A stretch of DNA of 19,699 nt from JAJRXG01 sp047634015 (lineage in GTDB: Bacteria; Bacteroidota; Bacteroidia; Chitinophagales; Saprospiraceae), in NCBI GenBank assembly GCA_047634015.1, contig JBLIDB010000080.1, forward strand, positions 1-19,699, in the 5' to 3' direction. Below are positions 6,936 to 15,032 of this stretch, piece by piece. How positions within the stretch are numbered: position 1 is the first letter of the stretch; every line of letters begins with the position of its first letter. The position numbers and the translations under genes were made by a program. The notes beneath the pieces were generated by a model, which worked only from the letters and a program-made list of their open reading frames with translations, was not told where the DNA came from and did no database searches.

Positions 6936-9800
6936 ATGAAAAACTTTAACATTTTAAGATTGCTTTTTCTGTCCGCTGTTATGCTGGGAACAGCTCAGCT
7001 TATAGGACAGGGAAGAATTGCAGGTACGGTAATAGATGATACTGGTGAGCCCCTCATCGGTGCAAACATTATCGTAGTTGGTTCCTCAGAAGGAACGATA
7101 ACTGATTTTGATGGAACATTTAGTTTTAATACAACAGAATCATTTCCCCTAGCATTATTAGTATCGTTCACGGGATACAATTCTCAAGAGATCGCCCTTG
7201 ATGCCCCGAGCTCTTCCGTTGCGGTGACGCTCTCTGAAGGAGTACTTCTCGGAGATGATATTGTCATATCTGCATCTCGAAGAAAGGAGAAAATTATAGA
7301 AGCTCCAGCTTCTATCTCGATTCTTACTGCCAGAAAAATGGCTGCTTCTCCTAATGACAACCCTGCACGTAACCTAATAAGTATGCCAGGAGTAACTATT
7401 CAACAGCAATCGGCAGCGTTTTTTAATATCCAATTAAGGGGAGATGGAGGACTATTTGGTTCCGCTTCTTTTCCGATATTGGATTATAGATCGCTCTCTG
7501 GTCCAGGATTGGGAACATTCGACCCGTTGAATTCTCCTTTGAACAACATAGACATTGATAGAATAGAAGTGGTAAGAGGTCCGGGATCGGCACTCTATGG
7601 TCCAGATGTTACATCAGGAGTTGTACACTTTATCACTAAGTCTCCAATTGATCAGCCTGGAACTACGATAGAACTAATCGGAGGTGAATTAAGCACTTTT
7701 GGTGGTGCGCTTAGACATGCCACTAAAGTATCCGACAAGTTTGGATTCAAGGTCAACGTTCAGGCCAAAAAAGGTAATGAATTTACGCTTGATCCTGATG
7801 ATCCAACAGATGCGCTGCAGATTGCTAAGTTTAGCAGAACTATTAGTTCGCCTGCAATTAGCAATGGAGTTGTTGACGCTACTCAAGCAGGAAGAGTATT
7901 ACTTACTGAGCAAGATTTAGATCCCGATGGCGACGGTAATATGATGCAGCAAGACTGGAATCAATTCCTGCTCAATGCTACTTTAGAGTTCCGACCCGCG
8001 GATGATTTTTCAATTAATCTTGCTGGAGGAACCAACAATGCTTCTCACGTATTCTATAATTCTCAGGGTGAAGGACTTTCCCAAGCGACAGAGTATTGGA
8101 CTCAAGCTAGATTCCAAAAAGGAGGATTATTCGGACAAGTATTCTGGCTACATAACAATGGTGGAACAGATGATAAGCCAACCTTCTTATACCAGACAGG
8201 TAATACAACACCAGTAGATCGGACTCAATTAGAAGCACAATTACAATACAATTGGGATATGCCTTCTTTACTTGATGCAAACTTTACGGGTGGAGTTGAT
8301 TTTCGCCAATCCACTGCCAATACTTTTAATCAAGTTTATGGCCGTGAAGAAGATGATGACAATTTTGGTATCTATGGTGCATACTTACAAGGTAAGTTTG
8401 CCTTAGGAGATAAGCTAGACTTAGTAATGGCTGGAAGGGTTGATCAGTTTACATTCTTAGATGAGACTGCTTTCCAACCAAGAGCCGTTTTAGTATTCAA
8501 GCCAAGTCCTAAGCATACGATTAGAGGTGGATATAACAAAGCAGTTGGAGCACCTACTCAATTACAAGTAAATATTGACTTCCCTGTATCAACTCCTGTT
8601 CCAGGAGCTTTCGATATTTGGTTATTAGGGAATAAAGAAGCTCAGACATTTAATAATCCTGTGATTCAATTGAATGGTCTCTTAGGAGGAGCACAACTTC
8701 CGATAGGAACACCGGGACTACCAAATGCCGTAGCATTCGGAGCAGTGAATGAATTAGTATTAGCACAATTGATTCCTGGATTAGCAGCAGCAACTCAAAG
8801 TCCAGATCTAGCAGCTGCTATAGGAGCGTATTTGAGAGATCCAGCGAATACACCTGGTGGAACGACAGGTCAATTCTTTGGATTCAACTTATTTGATGCT
8901 GCTTCTGGGGCACTTGGTTTAATAGAGGCGCCGAAAGCGAGATTGCGGCAGGAATCCACTTGGGAAGTAGGATATAAAGGACTTATCGGTGATAAATTTG
9001 GAGTACTTCTGGACGTCTATAATAAGAGTATTACAAATGCTACCCTATTCACTGGTATTAGTCCAGCATATACCTTACTTGGATCCGAGAACATCGGAAA
9101 TGATCTAGGAGCAGCGGTTGCTGGTAATGGTGTAAGAGATTATATTTTTGCGCTATTAGGTGGAGATGCTAATCCAGCAGCTGGACCTACCGCTGATGCA
9201 TTAACTGGTGCTATACAAGGAGCATATGTTGGAGGTGGAAATGCATTCGCATCAAACATAGCACCTCTTATCGCTGGTGGTATTCTTGCTACTACACCTA
9301 CAGATCAAGTGCCCGCTTTTGGAGGAACACACTTGGCCGCAGGATATAGAACATTTGAATCCTTTTCATATACAGGAGTTGACTTTGGATTGGAATATTA
9401 CATAAGTCAAGACCTTTCAACTTTCTTTAATTATTCTTGGTTATCAGATAATGTATGGAATCCTCGGATTCAAGGTACGGAAGGAACCGCGAGAACGGCT
9501 AATGGTACCCCAACTAATAAATTTCGTCTCGGATTTACTTATGTGCCAGAATATGGATTTAGAGCCAATGCAACATTTATGCATGATCCCTCTTTCCCAG
9601 TATTCTTAGGACAGTTTTCAGGAGATACAGATGCACGAGATATAGTAGATGCAGGTTTTGGTTACAAATTCGATAATGGACTTGCTCTTGATTTTACTGC
9701 TCAGAACGTTTTTGATACTGAATATAGATACTACCCTGGATTTCCTAAATTAGGAAGAAGAGTATTGGGTAAGTTAACATACACATTTGGTGCTAAATAA
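6936..9800 (+). CDS. TonB-dependent outer-membrane receptor with N-terminal carboxypeptidase-regulatory-like domain (paralogue 1)
   Basis: This 954-aa outer-membrane beta-barrel would import an unknown ligand using TonB/ExbBD energy. It has a signal peptide (1-25), a carboxypeptidase-D regulatory-like Ig domain (26-105, GTVIDDTGEPLIGANI...DFDGTFSF), a TonB-box-like DDIVISASRR segment (107-116), a plug domain (about 118-237, with VVRGPGSALYGP at 212-223), and a barrel ending NVFDTEYRYYPGF...TYTFG with the usual alternating C-terminal strand. Unusual points are a DPDGDGN calcium-loop-like insert (329-335) and two Ala/Leu/Gly-rich insertions (about 566-660 and 714-805). No SusD partner follows, so it is not a standard SusCD pair. 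It is clearly paralogous to the receptor at 10577. The ligand cannot be read from sequence. Confidence 0.93.
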   Translation: MKNFNILRLLFLSAVMLGTAQLIGQGRIAGTVIDDTGEPLIGANIIVVGSSEGTITDFDGTFSFNTTESFPLALLVSFTGYNSQEIALDAPSSSVAVTLSEGVLLGDDIVISASRRKEKIIEAPASISILTARKMAASPNDNPARNLISMPGVTIQQQSAAFFNIQLRGDGGLFGSASFPILDYRSLSGPGLGTFDPLNSPLNNIDIDRIEVVRGPGSALYGPDVTSGVVHFITKSPIDQPGTTIELIGGELSTFGGALRHATKVSDKFGFKVNVQAKKGNEFTLDPDDPTDALQIAKFSRTISSPAISNGVVDATQAGRVLLTEQDLDPDGDGNMMQQDWNQFLLNATLEFRPADDFSINLAGGTNNASHVFYNSQGEGLSQATEYWTQARFQKGGLFGQVFWLHNNGGTDDKPTFLYQTGNTTPVDRTQLEAQLQYNWDMPSLLDANFTGGVDFRQSTANTFNQVYGREEDDDNFGIYGAYLQGKFALGDKLDLVMAGRVDQFTFLDETAFQPRAVLVFKPSPKHTIRGGYNKAVGAPTQLQVNIDFPVSTPVPGAFDIWLLGNKEAQTFNNPVIQLNGLLGGAQLPIGTPGLPNAVAFGAVNELVLAQLIPGLAAATQSPDLAAAIGAYLRDPANTPGGTTGQFFGFNLFDAASGALGLIEAPKARLRQESTWEVGYKGLIGDKFGVLLDVYNKSITNATLFTGISPAYTLLGSENIGNDLGAAVAGNGVRDYIFALLGGDANPAAGPTADALTGAIQGAYVGGGNAFASNIAPLIAGGILATTPTDQVPAFGGTHLAAGYRTFESFSYTGVDFGLEYYISQDLSTFFNYSWLSDNVWNPRIQGTEGTARTANGTPTNKFRLGFTYVPEYGFRANATFMHDPSFPVFLGQFSGDTDARDIVDAGFGYKFDNGLALDFTAQNVFDTEYRYYPGFPKLGRRVLGKLTYTFGAK

Positions 9801-9881
9801 CCATCTGATTAAGATGTAGATGGTATCAAGGATAATAAAGATACATGTCCTACAGAGCTTGGGACTCCTGAGCTAAAGTGA
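9801..9881 (+). pseudogene. Relic of a thrombospondin type-3 (OmpA-associated) repeat
   Basis: Immediately after the receptor's stop, in the same frame, the DNA reads PSD, a TAA stop, then DVDGIKDNKDTCPTELGTPE and LK, then TGA. This matches the thrombospondin type-3 calcium-binding repeat common in Bacteroidota OmpA-like proteins (consensus roughly DxDGxxDxxDxCPxxxGxxxLxGCP). The TGA falls where a conserved Gly is expected (GGA to TGA) and the TAA where a variable residue is expected. No OmpA domain or start codon lies nearby, so this looks like a scrap of a deleted or decayed gene. It is short and identified from a remembered consensus, so chance similarity is possible. Confidence 0.5.
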
Positions 9882-9958
9882 TCAGTTCAAGATCTCAAAA
9901 TAGAAGAGTAGAATTTAAGGCTACATATTAGTCTTTGTAATTTTCTCTTAAGGTTTAC

Positions 9959-9994
9959 GAAGAGGTTCATTCTACCGAATGAGCCTCTTCTTTT
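9959..9994 (+). terminator. Intrinsic terminator downstream of the first receptor
   Basis: A 14-bp stem (9959-9972 with 9977-9990, one G-U pair) closes a TACC tetraloop and is followed by TTTT at 9991-9994. It lies about 160 bp after the receptor stop and just past the thrombospondin-repeat relic, so it may originally have served a gene that has since been lost. Confidence 0.85.
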
Positions 9995-10143
9995 ATAGGG
10001 CCCGAAATCATTAATCATCAGTTATAAGATTCCCGTCCTTGACGAAGCTTGGGGACTATTTTTGATTTTTCCACCGTTATTTAGAAAACAGAAGCGTTGC
10101 TTTTAAAGCGACATGTAAATACATAGCGTTAAAAAAACCTTAC
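9995..10143. other. Gene-free stretch between two terminators; possible small RNA or decayed gene
   Basis: No ORF longer than about 20 codons was found. A near-palindrome at 10096-10112 (GTTGCTTT / AAAGCGAC) could form a small hairpin. A second terminator ends the stretch although no gene lies between the two terminators, which is why a short transcript or gene remnant is suspected. No promoter matching TTTG-N19-TAnnTTTG was found. Confidence 0.25.
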
Positions 10144-10182
10144 AAAAAAGGTGCGTATTCGAAAGAATATGCGCCATTTTTT
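10144..10182. terminator. Bidirectional intrinsic terminator with GAAA tetraloop
   Basis: An 11-bp stem (10150-10160 with 10165-10175, two G-U pairs) closes a GAAA loop and is flanked by A6 (10144-10149) and T6 (10177-10182), so it could work on both strands. It lies about 150 bp beyond the preceding terminator with no gene between them, and about 395 bp before the second receptor. Confidence 0.82.
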
Positions 10183-10576
10183 ATTCTCCTATTATTTTAT
10201 TAATTACAACTTTGTATACTGATTTTTCGATTTAGCAAAATATTTATTTGACATTTTGCTCCAGTAACAATAATCATTATTCTGAACACTTCAGTACTGC
10301 TTAAAAGAGCCAATAAAATTGGTAAATATGGTTGTTTCTCTTTCCATCAATTTTGTAATTTTACTTTATAAAAGAACAAAATAGAAGCTTCAAGCTCATT
10401 CTTATGAACTTTCTTCATCCATTGTCTTTTGAAGAGCGATGCGAACATTTATAATTACAAGGAACAATAGCTATTATAAAACCGTTATCCATAAGCTGCA
10501 TTCTTTAATCACTATAAATAATTTATTTGGAGTCTCAAAATGGGACTTCAAAATCTCCTAACTAACAAAATGTCGT
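10183..10576 (+). promoter_or_regulatory. Upstream region of the second receptor, with a leader hairpin
   Basis: This AT-rich stretch of about 390 bp has no convincing gene. Thirty bases before the start codon a 6-bp stem (10531-10536 AGTCTC with 10542-10547 GGGACT, one G-U) closes an AAAAT loop. The last bases before the ATG (ACTAACAAAAT at 10561-10571, then TCGTATG) repeat almost exactly the leader of the first receptor (6919-6929, then TCGTATG). No clear Bacteroidota -33/-7 promoter pair was found. Confidence 0.4.
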
Positions 10577-13522
10577 ATGAAAAAACAAAACCTTTTTAAA
10601 GGGTTAGTGCTCGTGCTAATCCTTATGTCTTCATTCCATATGTATGGTCAAGGTACCATTGCTGGAACAATAGTAGATGACACTGGAGAGACCTTAATTG
10701 GAGCTAATATTATTGTAGCCGGCAGTACTGAAGGTACTGTTACCGATTTTGATGGAACATTTAGTTTTAAAACATCAGAATGGTTCCCGCTTACTTTATT
10801 AGTGTCATTTACGGGTTATACATCTCAAGAGATTTTATTGGATGGTCCTTCATCTAATGTGTCTGTCACGCTTACAGAAGGAATTTTATTTGGCTCAGAT
10901 GTGATCATTTCAGCTTCCAGAAAAAGAGAAAAAGTACAAGAAGCACCAGCCTCTGTGTCTGTATTATCAACAAAAGCCTTAGAAAGTTCTTCTAATCCCG
11001 CAGATGCAACCAGGAACTTAGTCAATACGCAAGGAGTACAAATCCAACAGCAATCTGCTAATAGGATCAATATTTCTATGCGTGGAGGTTCTGGATTATT
11101 CGGAACATCAGTATTCCCAATCATGGATTATAGAAGTTTAGTTGGACCTGGAATAGGAACATTCCAATCTGATCAGGCAGGTATTATGAATCTCGATCTT
11201 AATCGGATTGAAGTAGTTCGTGGACCTGGATCTGCACTTTATGGCCCTGGGGTGACCCAAGGTGTTGTTCACTTCTTGACGAAAAGTCCGATCGATTTCC
11301 CAGGTACATCTTTCGAGATTATGGCTGGTGAGTTAAGTACCTATGGTGCAGCTGTTCGACATGCTACCAAGGTCAGTGATAAGTTTGGTTTTAAAATCAA
11401 TGCTCAGCATAGACGTGGAAATGAATTTGAATATGATCCTAATGACCCAACTGATGCGGCATATATCGGAAATATGCTGCCAGATCAAGGCCAAGGAAGG
11501 GGATTGTATCGGCCTGGTGTTACAAGTGATGGATTTATTGGTGGTGCTTCAGAATTAATCAGGTCTTTTGAGGAATTAGATGAGGATGGAAATGGAAATG
11601 CAATGCAAAAAGATTGGTGGAATACTTCACTCAATACTACATTGGAATTCCGACCTAAAGATAATCTGTCCGTAAATGTCTCTGGAGGATTCAATGCTGC
11701 AAGTTCTTTGTTCTTTAATGAACAAGGCCCTGGAGTTGCGAATGCCAATGAATATTGGGCACAAGCGAGAGTACAAGCAGGTGGATTTTTTGCGCAAGTA
11801 TTCTATTTAGATAACGATGGAGGTCAGGGAGAGAATCCAACCTTTTTGTATAAAACTGGAAACAGAAGTAGTATTGCCAGAAATCAATTAGAATCTCAAT
11901 TACAATACAATTTTGGTACAGAAAGCTTCTTAGATGCTGATTGGACGGTTGGAATTGATTACCGGTTTTCTGCCCAGGATACTGAGAACTTAACATACGG
12001 TCGTAACGATGGAGATGATGATTTCTCTGTAGTTGGCGGGTATATACAAACAAAAATTCCACTAGGAGAAAAGGTAGATATGGTACTTGCTGGACGTTAT
12101 GATCAGTTCAATTTTATTGACGAAACAGCTTTTTCCCCAAGGGCAGCTTTTGTTTATAAGATGTCGCCAAAGCATACGCTTAGAACGTCGTTTAACAGAG
12201 CAAACTCTTCTGTAAGTAATTTACAATTGAACATTGATTTTCCGCTTAATACTGTTATTCCAGGTGCATTTGATATCTGGCTATATGGAAATAAAACAAC
12301 CCAGACATTTGGATCGAGTCCTACAATCGACTGGTTCACAGGAGCACTTCCTAGTATACCAGTAGGAACTCCAGGTGCAGGTCTTCCATTAGCAGCAATA
12401 ACACAACAAATGGCGGCTCCTGGAGTCACTTTGTACGATGCAGTTTTGGGACAGCTTATGGCAGGCCTTTTGGCAAATCCAGCGACGGCGCCCGCAGCCC
12501 CTATTGTACAGGGAGTTTTATCTAACATTAATCAAGCAACGCTTGGTTTTGGAGGTCAATTATCACCTGGATTTAATATTTTTGATGGTAGTCCACTCGG
12601 ATTATTAGATGCGCCGATATCAGCAATTTCAACTGTAGACAATATTGAAATCGGTTATAAAGGATTAATAGCAAATAAGCTATCAGTTGCCCTTGATGGA
12701 TATTGGGTAAGAGAAAATAATAATTCACAATTTACTGCCATTTCACCAGCGTACACTTTATTAGGCATCGATGGAATTGCAGGAGACCTTGGGGCGGCTA
12801 TACAGGCGCAAGCCCAACCTGCCATTCAAGCTCAACTAATAGCTGCAGGATTTCCAGCAGATCAAGCAGCGGCAACCGCAGCATTATTAGGTGGTGCTAT
12901 AAATGGCGCTTACACAGCCGGTGGAGATCAACTACTCAATACAGCAAGTCCAGCTTTTGGAGGAGCAACATTGAATCAAGTATTGAATGGCTTGCCATTC
13001 CATGCCACCACTCAGACGGAGCAAGTTCCATCTAACGGTGTTACTCACTTAGCTGCAGGGTATAGAACATTTGGCCCTCGATCATATTTCGGTACGGATT
13101 TAGGATTAGAATATTATGCTGCCGAGAATCTTACTGTATTTGGAAATCACTCATGGATTAGTAAGAATGAATTCATGCAAGATGTGATAGGAGCTCCTGA
13201 AGGTTCTGCTCCACTGCCTACGAATCTAAATGCGCCTAAGAATAAGTTCAGATTAGGAGCAAGATTGACTCCAGATTATGGTGTTCAAGCTCAGTTAGCT
13301 TTCCAGCACGATGGTGAATTTGAAGCGAACGCTGGAGATTTTTCAGGTACCGCAATGGAGAGAAATTTGGTAGATGCTAGTGTAGGATACAAATTTGAAA
13401 GTGGCCTTAGAATAGGCCTTACCGCGAACAACTTATTTAATAATGAATATCGCTATTATCCTAATATGCCAGTTATCGGTAGGAGAATGCTAGCAACATT
13501 AAGCTATGCTTTCGGAGGTTAA
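10577..13522 (+). CDS. TonB-dependent outer-membrane receptor with N-terminal carboxypeptidase-regulatory-like domain (paralogue 2)
   Basis: The 981-aa product has the same architecture as the receptor at 6936: a signal peptide (1-25), a carboxypeptidase-D regulatory-like domain (26-105), a SDVIISASRK TonB-box-like stretch (107-116), a plug (about 118-240, VVRGPGSALYGP at 213-224) and a barrel ending NLFNNEYRYYPNM...LSYAFGG. Most residues of the first 130 match the paralogue, and a 26-bp run is identical in DNA (10745-10770 and 7104-7129), so a tandem duplication is clear. Between strands it carries Ala/Gln-rich insertions (about 565-675 and 728-825, including IQAQAQPAIQAQLIAAGFPA) that correspond in position but not in sequence to those of the paralogue. 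It also has DEDGNGN in the barrel. A strong terminator follows, and there is no SusD-like partner. The ligand is unknown. Confidence 0.93.
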   Translation: MKKQNLFKGLVLVLILMSSFHMYGQGTIAGTIVDDTGETLIGANIIVAGSTEGTVTDFDGTFSFKTSEWFPLTLLVSFTGYTSQEILLDGPSSNVSVTLTEGILFGSDVIISASRKREKVQEAPASVSVLSTKALESSSNPADATRNLVNTQGVQIQQQSANRINISMRGGSGLFGTSVFPIMDYRSLVGPGIGTFQSDQAGIMNLDLNRIEVVRGPGSALYGPGVTQGVVHFLTKSPIDFPGTSFEIMAGELSTYGAAVRHATKVSDKFGFKINAQHRRGNEFEYDPNDPTDAAYIGNMLPDQGQGRGLYRPGVTSDGFIGGASELIRSFEELDEDGNGNAMQKDWWNTSLNTTLEFRPKDNLSVNVSGGFNAASSLFFNEQGPGVANANEYWAQARVQAGGFFAQVFYLDNDGGQGENPTFLYKTGNRSSIARNQLESQLQYNFGTESFLDADWTVGIDYRFSAQDTENLTYGRNDGDDDFSVVGGYIQTKIPLGEKVDMVLAGRYDQFNFIDETAFSPRAAFVYKMSPKHTLRTSFNRANSSVSNLQLNIDFPLNTVIPGAFDIWLYGNKTTQTFGSSPTIDWFTGALPSIPVGTPGAGLPLAAITQQMAAPGVTLYDAVLGQLMAGLLANPATAPAAPIVQGVLSNINQATLGFGGQLSPGFNIFDGSPLGLLDAPISAISTVDNIEIGYKGLIANKLSVALDGYWVRENNNSQFTAISPAYTLLGIDGIAGDLGAAIQAQAQPAIQAQLIAAGFPADQAAATAALLGGAINGAYTAGGDQLLNTASPAFGGATLNQVLNGLPFHATTQTEQVPSNGVTHLAAGYRTFGPRSYFGTDLGLEYYAAENLTVFGNHSWISKNEFMQDVIGAPEGSAPLPTNLNAPKNKFRLGARLTPDYGVQAQLAFQHDGEFEANAGDFSGTAMERNLVDASVGYKFESGLRIGLTANNLFNNEYRYYPNMPVIGRRMLATLSYAFGG

Positions 13523-13586
13523 TAGTTTTAGAGAAACTTGAAGGATAAAGGATATTTAAATCGAAAAATATCTGATTAAAATCTAA

Positions 13587-13626
13587 AAGAGAGGGTTATT
13601 CTTAGGAGTAGCCCTCTCTTCTTTTT
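13587..13626 (+). terminator. Intrinsic terminator downstream of the second receptor
   Basis: A 15-bp stem (13587-13601 with 13606-13620, including G-U pairs) closes a TTAG loop and is followed by C and T5 (13622-13626). It lies about 65 bp after the receptor stop and fits a monocistronic receptor transcript. Confidence 0.87.
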
Positions 13627-13844
13627 GTACTCAAAACTATTTACTATAAATTTTCTAACTCAATCAGAGTAGTACTCCCATCCCAAAAACAAATATGTAT
13701 TTGAAGGATGTACTTCCTATCTTCTATTGCTTATCTTAATGAGGGGAATGTATACAAATTAATTTGGAAAGGCCATTTTGGCACAATATTTTCTTTCCAT
13801 TATTTGTTTATACAGCACCGACCATTATAGACCAACAAGAGTAT
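13627..13844 (+). other. Upstream region of the small 72-residue gene
   Basis: This AT-rich stretch precedes ATG 13845. The downstream reading frame extends back to a TTG at 13764, but that stretch (ERPFWHNIFFPLFVYTAPTI) reads like untranslated leader. The only promoter-like pair is TTTG near 13763 with TATTTTCT about 20 bp later, a weak match. Nothing else was recognised. Confidence 0.3.
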
Positions 13845-14063
13845 ATGAAGCATAGCTACCCGTCCACACAAATTATTAAATACATCTACAACGAACTCGA
13901 GGCTTTAGAGCATCTTGAAACGGAACATGCTATTGAGCATAATCCCGCTTGGAATAGCTCTTATTTCAAGCTTAAGAGTGCTTATAGTGCATTACCAAAA
14001 GTTGAATTCTTTCCGAGAGCAAATGTTCTTAAGAAGATTCTTACTTACAGTGAATCAGTCTAA
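13845..14063 (+). CDS. Small (72-aa) conserved-looking Bacteroidota protein, unknown function
   Basis: The product from ATG 13845 begins MKHSYPSTQIIKYIYNELEA and is rich in charged residues. It has an EHLETEHAIEHNPAWNSSY core and an LPKVEFFPRANVLKKILTYS tail. The pattern (I-x-YIY-E, then E-HAIE, then LPKV-F-P, then ILxYS) is one I recall from small hypothetical proteins in Bacteroidota, but I know no assigned function. It has no signal peptide, membrane helix or Cys/His metal site. The frame is open upstream to a TTG at 13764, but homology-like residues begin only at the ATG. It ends 8 bp before the end of the convergent aminotransferase gene, leaving no room for a terminator between them. 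Confidence 0.72.
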   Translation: MKHSYPSTQIIKYIYNELEALEHLETEHAIEHNPAWNSSYFKLKSAYSALPKVEFFPRANVLKKILTYSESV

Positions 14064-14071
14064 GCTATTTC

Positions 14072-14971
14072 CTAAGGTTGTATGCAGTATTTTGTTTTCG
14101 ATGATTCAAAGAGATCAGATATCTCCTGAAACAATATAGACTTAGAATTATTATTAATGATTCTGCCGTCGATGCTCGTTATAGGAGTTAGTTCTCCCAT
14201 CGTACCTGTACAGAAAACTACATCAGCATTATAGAGCTCTGTCAAAGAAAGATTCTTCTCTTTCATTTGGATCTCGTTTTCATCACAGAGTTGTAAGATC
14301 ATACCCCTTGTTATACCATGTAGGCATGCATCTGCAAATGGGGTATAAACATTTTTCCCTTTAATCATAAATATATTCGTCCCATTGAGTTCTGAGGCGA
14401 ACCCGGCATAATCAAGCATCAATGCAGCATCTGTACCAGCCATATTTGACTGGATCTTTGCTTGGATATTATTTAGCAAATTGTTATGATGGATTTTAGA
14501 ATCCAAAAATGAAGGGTTATTCCTCCGGATTGTAGACGTAGTTACGGTTATACCATGATCGTTATCATACACTGGAGGTTTCCATTCAGCAAGAATTATC
14601 AATGTAGGACCTGATTGATTGAGACGTGGATCCATACCAGAAGTGATCTTCTTCCCTCTTGTTAGAGTCAATCTCACGTGCGTATCATGAGTCATTCCAT
14701 TCGCAGATAAGGTCTCTCTCAAAGCAGCTCGAATTTCCTCTTCACTAGGCACCTCTTCGAACATCAATGCATGAGCTGATTCTCGTAACCTATTTAAATG
14801 TCTATCAAATAAGAAAATCCCTTCTGGATATACTCTTAACCCTTCCCATACGGCATCGCCGCCTTGAACGACGCTATCAAATACAGAGATCTTTGCCTCC
14901 TCTCGATCATATAGTTGATTCCCTACCCATACTTTGAGTTTTTGATTGCGGGGATCATATTGCTGTAGCAT
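14072..14971 (-). CDS. Fold-type IV PLP-dependent aminotransferase (branched-chain or D-amino-acid aminotransferase-like)
   Basis: This 299-aa cytosolic enzyme belongs to the class IV aminotransferases. Visible are the N-terminal VFDSVVQGGDAVWEGLRVY (30-48), FDRHLNRL (55-62) and LDSKIHHNNLLNNIQAK (156-172), where Lys159 is the expected Schiff-base lysine (SRIK in relatives). Also present are ASELNGTNIFMIKG (192-205; the Glu usually contacts the PLP pyridine nitrogen), a TPxxxxCLHGITRG stretch (210-223) and FCTGTMGELTPITSIDGR, the phosphate-binding and C-terminal signature. BCAT (IlvE), D-amino-acid aminotransferase and aminodeoxychorismate lyase share this fold. Length and the LHGITRG and TGTMGE motifs favour an aminotransferase, but the substrate is not decided. 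It lies 61 bp downstream of the amidohydrolase on the same strand and is probably co-transcribed with it. Confidence 0.88.
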   Translation of the reverse strand: MLQQYDPRNQKLKVWVGNQLYDREEAKISVFDSVVQGGDAVWEGLRVYPEGIFLFDRHLNRLRESAHALMFEEVPSEEEIRAALRETLSANGMTHDTHVRLTLTRGKKITSGMDPRLNQSGPTLIILAEWKPPVYDNDHGITVTTSTIRRNNPSFLDSKIHHNNLLNNIQAKIQSNMAGTDAALMLDYAGFASELNGTNIFMIKGKNVYTPFADACLHGITRGMILQLCDENEIQMKEKNLSLTELYNADVVFCTGTMGELTPITSIDGRIINNNSKSILFQEISDLFESSKTKYCIQP

Positions 14972-15032
14972 ACTTAGAATTTATAGATAGTATTTGAAAA
15001 TATATTTGGAAATCTTATAATTTATAAAAAGG

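Noticed and set aside
6936..13522. SusC/SusD polysaccharide-utilisation locus
   Set aside because: Both receptors have SusC-like N-terminal domains, but no SusD-like lipoprotein, glycoside hydrolase or regulator lies next to them, so no such locus is supported.
13915..14139. 74-codon plus-strand ORF starting at 13915
   Set aside because: It overlaps the 72-aa gene in another frame and runs into the convergent aminotransferase; its composition looks like an out-of-frame shadow.
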